The notes: generated from the letters alone by a model not told the origin. Positions 16,020-24,775 are shown, counted from the stretch's first letter. The stretch: DNA of 64,000 bases from an uncultured Myxococcales bacterium (GCA_937872925.1 CALMUT010000160.1:1-64000), one strand, 5' to 3'. Translations and numbers: made by a program.

Positions 16020-17969
16020 ATGCGTTCAAATACCCAATCGATTGTTTCAACGGCCATCTTCGTGGGCCTCGGTCTCCTGCTCGCTTCCTGCGACAAGAAG
16101 AAGGACGAACCCACCGGAAAAGCAACTCAGGCGTCGGCGGCAGACGTGGCCGCCGGCAAGCAGATCTTCGAGACCCAGTGCCAAGCCTGTCACAGCATCG
16201 GCGGCGGCGACCGCACCGGCCCGGACCTCAAGGGCGTCAACGAACGCCGTGACCACGCTTGGCTGGTCAAGTGGATGAAGGATCCCATCGAGATGGGCAA
16301 GAGCGATCCCGTCGGTAAGGAGCTGCTCGCAAAGTACAAGAACGTTCCCATGCCCAACCCGGGCTTGGACGACGCCAAGATCGGCCAAGTGCTGGGCTAC
16401 ATCGGCGAGGCGAGCAAGGGCGCCGCAGCCACTCCGGCCGAAGAGAAGTTCGTTGCCCTGGAGGGAGAGACCTTCGAGAAAGCCAAGAAGATCTTCTTCG
16501 ACCGCTGCGCGGGCTGCCACGGCACGCTGCGCGCGGGAGCCACGGGTCCCAACATCCAGCCTGAGCGCACCAAGAAGATCGGTACCGCCGCGCTCAAGGC
16601 GACGCTCACCAACGGCTTGCCCGGTGGCATGCCGCCCTGGGGCAAGCTGGGGATCTTGAGCCCGGAAGAGGTCACCATGATGGCCAACTACGTGCAGATG
16701 GAACCACCAGAACCGCCGCAGCTGCCTCTGGAGAAGATCAAGGAATCCCACAAGGTCATCGTGGCGCCGGATGCCCGGCCCAAGAAACCAGAGACCAAGC
16801 GCAACTGGGAGAACTTCTTCGGGGTCGTGCTACGCGACGCCGGCCAAGTCGCCATCATCGACGGCGACACCAAGGAAAAGGTCGCCATCATCGAGACGGG
16901 CTTCGCGGTGCACATCCTGCGCTCTAGCAAGACCGGTCGCTACTTCTACGCAGTCGGTCGCGACGGCAAGGTCAGCCTGATCGATCTCTGGACGGAGACG
17001 CCCACGCTCGTGGCGCAGGTCAAGGGCTGCTTCGACGCCCGCAGCGTGGATGGGTCCAAGTACAAGGGCTACGAAGACAAGGTCTTGATCCAGGGCTGCT
17101 ACTGGCCCCCGCAATACGTTGTCTACGACGGCCTGACCCTCGAGCCCAAGACCGTGCAGAGCGTGCTCACCCCCGCATATGACAACAAAGAAGAACTGAA
17201 AGAGGTGCGCGTAGCTGCGATTTACGCCAGCCATTTCGAACCCATCTGGGTCGTCAACCTGAAGGAATCCGGCCACGTCGCCATCGTCGACTACAGCAAG
17301 CCGGACTTCCCTATCACCGAAAAAATCCCCGCGGAACGCTTCCTCCACGACGGCGGATTCGACCACACCGGGAACTTCCTGTTGCTCGCGGCCAACATGC
17401 GCAACCAGATCGCCGTCATCGATCTGAAGAGCAAGAAGATGGTCACCAAATTCGAGACCGGCAACAAGCCGCATCCCGGACGCGGCGCAAACTGGAAGGA
17501 TCCGGAGTTTGGTTGGGTCAACGCCACCCCGCACATCGGCGAAGGTCTGATGACCATCTACGGCACGGATCCCAAGGGCAAGCCCGAGCATGCCTGGAAG
17601 GTCGTGCGCAAGGTCAAGCTCGACGGCATGCCCGGCGGCCTGTTCGTGAAGACTCACGAAAAGAGCCCATGGGTGTGGGTCGACGCGCCGCTCGCGAACA
17701 AAGAAGAGAACACCCGGAAGATCTGCGTCTACTCCAAGAAGGAGGGCAAGATCCACAAGTGCTGGAATCCGACGGACCACGGCCGCACCGTGCACTTCGA
17801 GTACAACAAGCAGGGCACGGAAGTCTGGGTCTCCGGCTGGGACAAGAAGGGCGAGATCATCGTCTACAACGACCAGACCCTCGAAGAGGTCAAGCGCATC
17901 AAAGAGGATTGGGTCGTGACGCCCACTGGCAAGTTCAACGTCTACAACACCGCGCACGACGTGTACTGA
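16020..17969 (+). CDS. nirS: Cytochrome cd1 nitrite reductase, lipoprotein form with two heme c modules
   Basis: The enzyme reduces nitrite to nitric oxide in the periplasm using heme d1. The 649-residue protein starts at the ATG at 16020, with GGAGG six bases upstream, and begins with a lipoprotein signal (lipobox LASC, Cys24). Heme c module 1 has CQACH at 54-58. Module 2 has CAGCH at 163-167 and an MPPWG loop and corresponds to the N-terminal domain of classical NirS. The eight-bladed d1 propeller follows (about 250-649). It carries the heme d1 ligand His298 (GFAVHI) and the catalytic His pair His443 (FLHDGG) and His485 (KPHPGRG), spaced 42 apart as in Pseudomonas NirS. It ends TPTGKFNVYNTAHDVY, a family signature. 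The extra cytochrome module may serve as a built-in electron donor. It heads the d1 biosynthesis operon. Confidence 0.95.
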   Translation: MRSNTQSIVSTAIFVGLGLLLASCDKKKDEPTGKATQASAADVAAGKQIFETQCQACHSIGGGDRTGPDLKGVNERRDHAWLVKWMKDPIEMGKSDPVGKELLAKYKNVPMPNPGLDDAKIGQVLGYIGEASKGAAATPAEEKFVALEGETFEKAKKIFFDRCAGCHGTLRAGATGPNIQPERTKKIGTAALKATLTNGLPGGMPPWGKLGILSPEEVTMMANYVQMEPPEPPQLPLEKIKESHKVIVAPDARPKKPETKRNWENFFGVVLRDAGQVAIIDGDTKEKVAIIETGFAVHILRSSKTGRYFYAVGRDGKVSLIDLWTETPTLVAQVKGCFDARSVDGSKYKGYEDKVLIQGCYWPPQYVVYDGLTLEPKTVQSVLTPAYDNKEELKEVRVAAIYASHFEPIWVVNLKESGHVAIVDYSKPDFPITEKIPAERFLHDGGFDHTGNFLLLAANMRNQIAVIDLKSKKMVTKFETGNKPHPGRGANWKDPEFGWVNATPHIGEGLMTIYGTDPKGKPEHAWKVVRKVKLDGMPGGLFVKTHEKSPWVWVDAPLANKEENTRKICVYSKKEGKIHKCWNPTDHGRTVHFEYNKQGTEVWVSGWDKKGEIIVYNDQTLEEVKRIKEDWVVTPTGKFNVYNTAHDVY

Positions 17970-18006
17970 AGACACGGCACATGCCTTGCAATCTTGTCGA
18001 GCTGTT

Positions 18007-19200
18007 ATGCTTCCGGTGACAGAGCTGCTCGAGATTGCCCGGGACGATACATTCCAGAAAGACAGCCGGAACTCGACGCCGCGTTACAGCGCGGCGTCGA
18101 GGCGTTTTGTGCCCGTGGTGATCTGGAACGTCACCGGGCACTGCAACATGACCTGTCCCCATTGTTATGCCTCCGCAGCGCTAAAGCCGCGGCCCGGAGA
18201 GCTCGGCGAGGAGCGCGCGCTCAGTCTGCTTGCCGAGCTGGCGGCCGCTGGGGTGAGCGTGGTGATCTTCAGTGGCGGCGAGCCCTTACTCCGACCCGAC
18301 CTCTTCACCCTGATCGGCCGCGCCACGGAGCTCGGCCTGCACGCTCAGCTGTCCACCAACGGCGTCTTGATCGATGACAAGATCGCGCAAAACTTGCGCG
18401 ATGCCGGCGTCCACTACGTAGGGATCAGTATCGACGGCTTGGCCGCGTACAACGACCCCTACCGCGGCCTCGACGGAGGCTACACCCGGGCGTCCCATGG
18501 CCTCCAGAGCGCCAAATCCGCAGGGCTTCGCACGGGGCTTCGCGTCACCCTGACCCGGAAAAACCTCGACCAGCTGTGGGCGCTGATGGATCACGCCGAG
18601 AGCTTGGCGGTCGACCGCTTCTACGTTTCCCACCTCCTTTATTCGGGTCGCGCCATCCGACTGAATCGAGACGATCTCACCACCGAGGAGTGCCGCGACA
18701 CCCTGCACGCACTATTCGAACGGGCAGATCAAAGCCTCTCGAAGGGCGCCAGCATGCAGCTCGTCACCGGCGGCAACGACTCTGATGGTCCCGCGCTGCT
18801 CGAGTGGGTGCGGACGCGCTACGATGCCGCCGCTGGCGACCGCGTGGAGGCCATGCTGGCGCTGCGTGGGGGCAACTCTGCGGGTGAGAAAATTGTCAAT
18901 ATCGACCACCGCGGCGAGGTGCATCCGGACCAGTTCTGGCGCGCCGCGAGCTTCGGCAACGTGGCCGAGGCGGAGTTTTCTTCCGTGCTCGATCACCCAC
19001 TTCGTTTGCAGTTGCTGGAGCGTGAGCAGCATCTGCAAGGTCGTTGTCAGAGCTGCCGTTTTCGACCGCTCTGCCGGGGCTCCCACCGCGAGCGTGCGCT
19101 TTCCGTACACCGCGATGCCTGGAGCCCAGATCCGGCATGTGTGATGACGGACGCGGAGATCGCGGGCCCCGACGCGCCCGCAAACATGAGAAGCGCATGA
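18007..19200 (+). CDS. nirJ: Heme d1 biosynthesis radical SAM protein NirJ
   Basis: NirJ removes propionate side chains of a siroheme-derived intermediate during heme d1 synthesis. The 397-residue protein (ATG at 18007; a TTG at 17986 is possible) has the radical SAM cluster motif CNMTCPHC (Cys46, Cys50, Cys53), then the SAM-binding strand FSGGEPLLRPD. A C-terminal SPASM-like cluster region carries CQSCRFRPLCRG and a later DPAC, matching a second Fe-S site. It lies 37 bases downstream of nirS and overlaps the next gene, nirF, by ATGA. The context with nirS, nirF and a siroheme decarboxylase makes NirJ much more likely than the related AhbC or AhbD of heme b synthesis. Confidence 0.93.
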   Translation: MLPVTELLEIARDDTFQKDSRNSTPRYSAASRRFVPVVIWNVTGHCNMTCPHCYASAALKPRPGELGEERALSLLAELAAAGVSVVIFSGGEPLLRPDLFTLIGRATELGLHAQLSTNGVLIDDKIAQNLRDAGVHYVGISIDGLAAYNDPYRGLDGGYTRASHGLQSAKSAGLRTGLRVTLTRKNLDQLWALMDHAESLAVDRFYVSHLLYSGRAIRLNRDDLTTEECRDTLHALFERADQSLSKGASMQLVTGGNDSDGPALLEWVRTRYDAAAGDRVEAMLALRGGNSAGEKIVNIDHRGEVHPDQFWRAASFGNVAEAEFSSVLDHPLRLQLLEREQHLQGRCQSCRFRPLCRGSHRERALSVHRDAWSPDPACVMTDAEIAGPDAPANMRSA

Positions 19201-20462
19201 AATACCTGCTACCTAGTCTGTTGCTCTGCCCGCTGCTGCTCGGCGGCTGCGACAAGAAATCTGAGGCACCGGCGCCGGCAGCGGAAGTGTCCGCGATCAC
19301 ATCACCCTCCGGGGAAACCGACGCAATACAGCGCATTGCCGGCGGTGTCGGATCCCGAGTCTTTGTCGTCGAACGCGAGCGCGAGGCACTGGCGGTTTAC
19401 GATTTGGACTCCCGCACGCTGCTCCCCCAGCGCATCGAAGGGCTCGGGAATATGCGACACGCCGTGATGGCGTTTTCGCCAGACCTGCGCTTTGGCTACG
19501 TCGCAACTCGCAAGGGCAAGCTCTCGCGCATTGATCTGGAGACCTTGAAGAAGGCCGGCGAAGTACAGGTGTCGGAGAACTCCATCGACATTGCCATCAC
19601 CCAGGACGGACGTTTCATCGCGACAGCGGAATACATCCCGGGTGGCGTCACCTTGCTCGACGCCAAAACGCTCAAAGTAGCCGCCAAATTGCCAGCCAAC
19701 ATCGAACGCGGCGGCAAGAAGACCGATAGCCGCGTGACGGGCATCGTCGACGCACCGGGAAACCGTCTGGTTTGTGTGTTGATTGAAGGTGCGGAGATCT
19801 GGGTCATCGACGCCTCGAAGGCCACCCCCAGCATCGAGCATCGCATCAAGACCAGCACGGACATGCCCTACGACGCCATGATCACGCCGAACGGCCGCCA
19901 CTACGTGGTCGGGCACATGGGCTCGAAGCACGTCAGTGTCCTGGACGTTGCCCACCCGGAGCGAGGCGTGCGCGAAGTGTCGTTGGAAGACCCCAGCGCC
20001 AACACCAAGCGCTCCACACCAGTGAAACTGCCGCACATGGCGTCTTGGGCAGTGGCACGTTCCCGCGTTTTCGTGCCGCTAGTAGGAGAAGCCCGACTCG
20101 TCGTGCTGCGCGAAAACGACTTCACCTTCGAACGCTCTGTCAAACTCCGAGGGCATCCGGTCTACACGGTCGCTTCGCCGACGGGCGCCGAACTGTGGGT
20201 CAGTTTCTCCGGGGAGGCGGATGACGCTTTCATTCAAGTTATCGACACAGAGACGCTAGAACCGAAGCAGGAAATCCGCGTCGGAAAGCGCATCTATCAC
20301 ATGGACTTCTTGCCGCGCGGTTCCCACGTGCTCGTCAGCGCCAACCGCGACAACAAACTCGCTCTCGTGGACGCCCGCCACTACGAAGTGGTGGACGAAG
20401 AAACCTTGCCTTCCCCCTCCGGCGTGTTTGGGGCCTGGCGTGCATTCAGGATCGGACTATGA
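19197..20462 (+). CDS. nirF: Heme d1 biosynthesis protein NirF, lipoprotein
   Basis: This 421-residue protein starts at the ATG overlapping the nirJ stop. The lipoprotein signal has lipobox LLGGC. The remainder is a beta-propeller related to the d1 domain of NirS. Matches to NirF include VAYDLDS-like blade ends, PYDAMITPNGRHYVVGHMG, LPHMASWAVA, GHPVYTVASPTGAELWVSF and IYHMDFLPRG. There is no heme c motif, which separates it from NirS and NirN. NirF acts in the periplasm late in heme d1 synthesis, converting or handing over the dihydro-d1 precursor; the Pseudomonas NirF is also membrane-anchored. It is coupled by ATGA to the next gene. Confidence 0.92.
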   Translation: MKYLLPSLLLCPLLLGGCDKKSEAPAPAAEVSAITSPSGETDAIQRIAGGVGSRVFVVEREREALAVYDLDSRTLLPQRIEGLGNMRHAVMAFSPDLRFGYVATRKGKLSRIDLETLKKAGEVQVSENSIDIAITQDGRFIATAEYIPGGVTLLDAKTLKVAAKLPANIERGGKKTDSRVTGIVDAPGNRLVCVLIEGAEIWVIDASKATPSIEHRIKTSTDMPYDAMITPNGRHYVVGHMGSKHVSVLDVAHPERGVREVSLEDPSANTKRSTPVKLPHMASWAVARSRVFVPLVGEARLVVLRENDFTFERSVKLRGHPVYTVASPTGAELWVSFSGEADDAFIQVIDTETLEPKQEIRVGKRIYHMDFLPRGSHVLVSANRDNKLALVDARHYEVVDEETLPSPSGVFGAWRAFRIGL

Positions 20463-21508
20463 ATCTAGAAGTCGTCGCTACGGCCGCCGAAACCCACGGC
20501 GTCTTGCCCGCGGGGCAGGCCAATGCCCTCGCCCACGCGGTACAACATGCCTTTCCTATCACTGCGGAGCCTTTTGGAGCGCTCGCAGACAGCTTGGGGC
20601 TGCCGCGAGATGCCGTGCTGGCGCAGCTGAAGCACTGGAGTGACAGCGGCCTGTTGCGGGAAATCTCAGCGGTGCTCGAGGGTGCATGCCTCGGCTACGA
20701 CAGCGCGCTGGTTGCCGGCATGATCCGGCCAGCCGATGTCGAGAGCGTTGCCGCGGTGATCAATGCGCATCCCACCGTGACGCATAACTACATCCGCAGG
20801 CACGACTACAACCTGTGGTTCACCATCGCAGTGCCCACGGATCAAGGGCTGGAGCATCATCTGCAGCTTCTGGCTCGGGAAGCAGACGTCGACGCTTTCT
20901 ATCCTCTGCGCCGCACCTCCACGTTCAAGGTGGGAGTGAACTTTGACTTGCTCACGCGTAAGAGCCGAACCGAACAGGTCGAACTCTCCACGCCAGTTCC
21001 CATCACGGTATCCGATCGCGACAAGGTTCTGTTTCGAGCCCTGCAGTCTCCCCTGCACATCACCGAGCGACCCTTCGCAGAGAGTGCGAAGAAGTTCGGC
21101 GTGACTGAGGACGAACTCATCGCGCACGGGCAGCGGCATGCCGGGGGAGCGGTGCGACGCTTCGTCGGAACGCTCCGCCATCGAAAACTCGGCGTGCGCG
21201 GCAACGGAATGGGCGTATGGAACGTGCCGGAAAGCGAGCACGCTCACCTCGGCGCCATCCTGGCCCACGCGCCGGAGGTTAGCCACTGTTACGCCCGCAA
21301 TTCGATCCCGGGATTCGAGTATACCCTGTACAGCATGCTGCACGGACCAAGCGAGGACGCCTGCCTACGGATCGCCGAGCGCCTGGCGGGAGAAATTGCG
21401 GTCAGCGACTACCTAGTGTTGTTCAGCACCGAAGAGCTGAAGAAGTGCCGGCTGCGCTATTTCCTGCCAGAGCTCGACGCTTGGTATTCCGCGCGGAACT
21501 CGGCCTGA
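20459..21508 (+). CDS. nirDL: Siroheme decarboxylase, fused two-domain NirDL type
   Basis: The gene encodes 349 residues in two tandem AsnC/Lrp-like units. Unit 1 (about 20-165) has a winged-helix stretch (FGALADSLGLPRDAVLAQLKHW), LLREISAVL and the catalytic-region signature HNYIRRHDYNLWFT. Unit 2 (about 180-345) repeats this with FAESAKKFGVTEDELI, VRRFVGTLRHRKLG and VSHCYARNSIPGFEYTLYSML. These proteins (NirD, NirL, NirG, NirH or AhbA/AhbB) are enzymes, not regulators: they decarboxylate siroheme to didecarboxysiroheme. A fused NirDL is known in Paracoccus, whereas Pseudomonas has four separate genes. Here one gene appears to provide the whole activity. ATGA overlap with nirF. Confidence 0.93.
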   Translation: MNLEVVATAAETHGVLPAGQANALAHAVQHAFPITAEPFGALADSLGLPRDAVLAQLKHWSDSGLLREISAVLEGACLGYDSALVAGMIRPADVESVAAVINAHPTVTHNYIRRHDYNLWFTIAVPTDQGLEHHLQLLAREADVDAFYPLRRTSTFKVGVNFDLLTRKSRTEQVELSTPVPITVSDRDKVLFRALQSPLHITERPFAESAKKFGVTEDELIAHGQRHAGGAVRRFVGTLRHRKLGVRGNGMGVWNVPESEHAHLGAILAHAPEVSHCYARNSIPGFEYTLYSMLHGPSEDACLRIAERLAGEIAVSDYLVLFSTEELKKCRLRYFLPELDAWYSARNSA

Positions 21509-21568
21509 AAAGCCAGGAATTGCTTCGGATCGATTTTGGCGCAGCGCGCCACGGAGGCGCCGGCTAGC

Positions 21569-22489
21569 ATGGCAGCCGCTGTGAGACGCATCTTGGACAG
21601 ACGCGCCCTTTTGACCGGGGCCCTCGCCGTATCCGGCCAGGCAGCGCTGGGCTGCAAACGGCGCACGCCAGCCGATGCACAACCCTTTGTGCTCGTGCTT
21701 TCACCGGGGCATGGCAAAAACGCAGAAGCCGTTCGAAATCTCCAAGCCGAGCTGACACGACGCGCCGGCATTTCCTTCGAACTCCGAACGGGCGCCACCG
21801 GGGACGAGGCCGTGCGCATGGCGACGGCAGCCGGCACGGACGCGGCGCTGCTGACCATCTTCGAGTACTTGTTCGCAAGGCAGCTCTGGAAAGTGGAAGC
21901 CGTGCTGCGCATTCTTCGCAACGGCGGAAAGCGCTCGTACCATGGCGAAGTTGTTGCGCTGCGCGACGGTGCGACCAAGTCCGTGTCGGATCTGAATGGA
22001 CAAAGCATCGCTTATGCGGATCGCTACTCCACGACCGGATTTCTCTTGGCAGCGAAACTGCTCAAGGATCAGGGAGTCGACGCGAAACCCATGTTCACCG
22101 GCAGCCACGAAGCCGCGCTGGCAGCCGTCCAGCAGGGCAAGGCAGCAGCAGCAGCGACGTTCGCAGGCGCAGCAGCCGGCATCCCGGAACTCCACGCGAT
22201 CGCAAAGACGAACTCGGTTTCCAACGAGCCAGTCTTCGTCCGTGCGGATCTAGAACCGGCGCGGCGTGCGCTACTGACCCGGACACTGGCTGCCACCGCT
22301 GCCAGCGACGTCGGCAAGCGGGCTCTGGCAGAGATTGCCGGGATCGACGGCTTCGAAGCCGCGACGGATCAAGACTACACCCAGGCGTTCGACCTGGTCA
22401 CCCAGGCGGGGCACGCCGTCCAAGAACTGGTCCCTCGGGGCTGGGTCCTGGCGAACGAAAAGGCGCGCCCCCCCGAACTCACTCCCTGA
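21569..22489 (+). CDS. PhnD-like periplasmic substrate-binding protein
   Basis: The protein has 306 residues from the ATG at 21569. The signal has a twin-arginine-like DRRALLTGALAVSG followed by a lipobox-like ALGC. The mature part matches the PhnD/SsuA-type fold of phosphonate, phosphite or nitrate/sulfonate binding proteins, with LLTIFEYLFA, VVALRDGATKSVSDLNGQS and YSTTGFLLAAKLLKDQGVD. No ABC permease or ATPase genes adjoin it, so it may be an orphan receptor rather than an importer component. It follows nirDL by 60 bases on the same strand and shares the downstream hairpin, so co-expression with the nir genes is likely. Ligand unknown. Confidence 0.78.
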   Translation: MAAAVRRILDRRALLTGALAVSGQAALGCKRRTPADAQPFVLVLSPGHGKNAEAVRNLQAELTRRAGISFELRTGATGDEAVRMATAAGTDAALLTIFEYLFARQLWKVEAVLRILRNGGKRSYHGEVVALRDGATKSVSDLNGQSIAYADRYSTTGFLLAAKLLKDQGVDAKPMFTGSHEAALAAVQQGKAAAAATFAGAAAGIPELHAIAKTNSVSNEPVFVRADLEPARRALLTRTLAATAASDVGKRALAEIAGIDGFEAATDQDYTQAFDLVTQAGHAVQELVPRGWVLANEKARPPELTP

Positions 22490-22496
22490 TAGCCGA

Positions 22497-22515
22497 CCGC
22501 GCGCCCCACGCGCGG
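22497..22515. terminator. GC hairpin between convergent genes
   Basis: CCGCGCG and CGCGCGG form a perfect 7-bp stem with a CCCCA loop, followed by CCTCTTCT. It sits eight bases after the stop codon of the PhnD-like gene and 22 bases past the end of the convergent CBS gene, so it may stop transcription from either side. Confidence 0.5.
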
Positions 22516-22536
22516 CCTCTTCTGCGAAAGAATACA

Positions 22537-23265
22537 TCAGCCGAACGCGGCGAAGCGCAGGCCGGCCATGACGGCGGCGGCGAGACTGCGCCGGCGCGCT
22601 TCGGATTCGATGGCGGTGGCGCGGAAGCGTAGCCCGACGTGATGACGCTGGAGCAGATTCGCGAGTTCCGGGTGATCGTCCTGGGGTCGCGACAGGAGGT
22701 CGTACAGCCGAGTGCGAACGTTGTAGGCGGATTCCGCCCAGATCACGCGCTCCGTCTTGTCTTTGCCGCCGGCAACCAATAGGAGCACGCCCGCGCGATC
22801 CGGCGCCGCTTCCACGTGCTCCAAGTCGAGCAACTCGTCGTTGCCCCAAGTAACCGCGTGCAGCTTGTCGTAGTGAGGAAAGGTGTCGGGGTGTTTCGCC
22901 GGAAGTCCGAGAATGCCGGCAATCAGGTCGAGCGCGGAGACGACCCCACACACTTTCCCGGCGTCATCGACGACGACGGCGCGATGCACACCACGCTGCA
23001 CGATCATCTGTGCGGCGTCTTCGAGACTCGCCCCGGACTCGATGGTAACCGCAGGGGTTGTCATTCGGTCTGCTAGGGTCTGCTCCGGCGCCGCGGCCAA
23101 GAGATCCCGAAACGACGCCACGCCCAGCGGCCGCATCTCAGCGTCCACGACCGGCACCGCGGTGATACCGAGCGCTCGGATATAGCCCAACCCCTCCGCA
23201 GCTTTGTCGCCAGCACGCATGCTGAAAAGTTCCGGGTTCATTACTTCGCGAACTGTCTTTGCCAT
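22537..23265 (-). CDS. CBS-pair protein with C-terminal extension
   Basis: The protein has 242 residues. Two CBS motifs (about 8-60 and 65-120) contain ITAVPVVDAEMRPLGVASFRDL and HRAVVVDDAGKVCGVVSALDL, forming one adenosine-nucleotide-binding Bateman module. The remaining ~120 residues are less conserved, with KDKTERVIWAESAYNVRTRLYDLL and an Arg/Ala-rich end. They resemble the extension of a CBS/Usp-associated stress protein, but I cannot assign it. It opens the stress island next to the nir operon and is divergent from a universal stress protein gene (240-base gap). It probably senses AMP/ATP or SAM-like ligands in the cytoplasm. Confidence 0.85.
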   Translation of the reverse strand: MAKTVREVMNPELFSMRAGDKAAEGLGYIRALGITAVPVVDAEMRPLGVASFRDLLAAAPEQTLADRMTTPAVTIESGASLEDAAQMIVQRGVHRAVVVDDAGKVCGVVSALDLIAGILGLPAKHPDTFPHYDKLHAVTWGNDELLDLEHVEAAPDRAGVLLLVAGGKDKTERVIWAESAYNVRTRLYDLLSRPQDDHPELANLLQRHHVGLRFRATAIESEARRRSLAAAVMAGLRFAAFG

Positions 23266-23506
23266 GAGGGGCTGCGTCGCAAATCCCGTTCCAGGGGGGA
23301 TCTGCCCGCGAGCACTCCGCCGACGTGCAAGCCCTGCGGTCCGGCCGTGCTGCCGCGCAGCACTTGCGCCAGGCTGTGGAGGCGCGGGTGCTCATCGGCC
23401 GAGACCGTCCCAGTTCCGGGGCAGATCCCGGGACACTAGAATGACGGCAAGGGATCTGCTGAGGTGGACCATTCGGGGTCCGCAATCCAGAGCGAGGGAG
23501 CCAATC

Positions 23507-24364
23507 ATGACCGAGAAATCAATCCTCTTTGCTACCGACTTCGAGTCCGCGGCCGCGCAAGCCCAGGATGAGCTCGTCCGCGTTGCAAAGGCCTTCCACG
23601 CCTCTGTGTACGTGATGACGGCCTTGCCGTCGGCGCTGCGCACTTGGGTTTCGTCGGGACTGCTGGAGCGCCAAGCACTGGAACGCGTCGAGGCGTGGGT
23701 ACAAGAACTCGAGGCCGCCGGCGTGCGCGCCTCCGCGCTTCCCGTCGTGCGCGGCAACGCCGCCGAGGCCATTGCCGAAACCGCGGAGCGGACGCACATC
23801 GACCTGATCTTCGTGGGGGCGAGCAACAAGGGCACCCTCGAGCGCCTCATGATCGGTTCGACTGCAGAGGCGGTTGCTCGCTGTGCGTTTCAGCCCGTGT
23901 GGATGAGCCGACCGCGACAAGACACCATCGAGCGGGTGGTCGTGGGCGTCGACGGCTCGGACGCGTCGCGAGTGGCGATTGAAGACGGCTACGCGATCGC
24001 CGACCGCACCGGCGCGATGGTCTCCCTGGTCGCGGCGATTGAAAACCCGGACCTCAATCCTCTGGGCATGACGGTCGCTGAAGAGGAAGCAGAAAACTCG
24101 AAGTTTCGCGCAGCTCACGAGGACGAAATCCGCAAGTTTGTGCAGCGGGTCGCGCCGGCACATCCGGACGATGTGCATTTCTTCTGGGGAGCCCCTTCGG
24201 AGGTCCTCGCAACCTTTGCCCGGGATCAGCAGGCGGACGTGCTCGTGATCGGACGCTGGGGCGAGGGTGGGATCCGGCGCGTATTGCTTGGGGGCACCGC
24301 CGAGCGCACGCTGCGCGTCTGCCCGTGTTCCTTGGTGATTACCGGAGCGCCACGGTCGGGCTAA
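23507..24364 (+). CDS. Tandem universal stress protein (two UspA domains)
   Basis: This 285-residue cytoplasmic protein starts at the ATG at 23507 behind GAGGGAG; the longer upstream frame is not Usp-like. Domain 1 (about 1-140) begins SILFATDFESAA and has VGASNKGTLERLMIGSTAE. Domain 2 (about 143-285) begins RVVVGVDGSDASRVA and has IGRWGEGGIRRVLLGGTAERT. Both keep the G-2x-G-9x-G ATP-binding pattern, in domain 2 ending GG rather than GS. Such tandem Usps are induced by hypoxia, starvation or redox stress. Its stop codon abuts the end of the convergent CBS gene with no gap. Confidence 0.92.
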   Translation: MTEKSILFATDFESAAAQAQDELVRVAKAFHASVYVMTALPSALRTWVSSGLLERQALERVEAWVQELEAAGVRASALPVVRGNAAEAIAETAERTHIDLIFVGASNKGTLERLMIGSTAEAVARCAFQPVWMSRPRQDTIERVVVGVDGSDASRVAIEDGYAIADRTGAMVSLVAAIENPDLNPLGMTVAEEEAENSKFRAAHEDEIRKFVQRVAPAHPDDVHFFWGAPSEVLATFARDQQADVLVIGRWGEGGIRRVLLGGTAERTLRVCPCSLVITGAPRSG

Positions 24365-24775
24365 TCAAAGCTTGTCTTGAGCCGCGCGCAGCACGTCCAC
24401 GTAGCTGACGATGCCCACGAGCTCGTCGCTCTCCGGGTCAACGACCGGGACAGCACCGACCTTGTGATCCAGCATCAGGTCCACGAGGTCGGAAAGCTCC
24501 ATTTCGGCATCCACGGAGAGCACGTCCGAACTCATCACGGATCCAATCGGTTGGAGGAGTCGCTGAGCGATTTCCTCGGGATTCTCCAGCTCGACGATGG
24601 TGGGCGCGAGAAACGCGCGGACATCCCGGTCGCTGATGATTCCGACCAGTGTCTTGCCGTCGACAACCGGCAGGTGCCGAACATCAAGTTCGAACAGCAC
24701 GGAGATCACATCCCGGATCGCGGCCGCTGCATCGACCGTCGTTGGGTCCTTCGTCATGATTTCTTCGACAACCAT
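24365..24775 (-). CDS. Small CBS-pair protein
   Basis: With the ATG at 24775 the protein is 136 residues and consists almost entirely of two CBS motifs (MVVEEIMTKDPTTVDAAAA, RHLPVVDGKTLVGIISDRDVRA; then VMSSDVLSVDAEMELSDLV, GAVPVVDPESDELVGIVSYVDVL). The longer open frame upstream to 25240 is antisense to the next gene and not CBS-like. A stand-alone Bateman module of this size usually binds adenylates and signals energy state. It is divergent from the zinc-ribbon CBS gene with 212 bases between them that contain regulatory-looking sequence. Confidence 0.92.
   Translation of the reverse strand: MVVEEIMTKDPTTVDAAAAIRDVISVLFELDVRHLPVVDGKTLVGIISDRDVRAFLAPTIVELENPEEIAQRLLQPIGSVMSSDVLSVDAEMELSDLVDLMLDHKVGAVPVVDPESDELVGIVSYVDVLRAAQDKL

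Noticed and set aside
16830-17975. 381-codon minus-strand open frame
   Set aside because: Antisense to nirS, whose motifs are unambiguous; the composition is that of a GC-rich shadow.
20459-21508. Lrp/AsnC transcriptional regulator
   Set aside because: The winged-helix-like units match the siroheme decarboxylase family (HNYIRRHDYNLWFT) and lie inside the nir operon, so an enzyme is more likely than a regulator.
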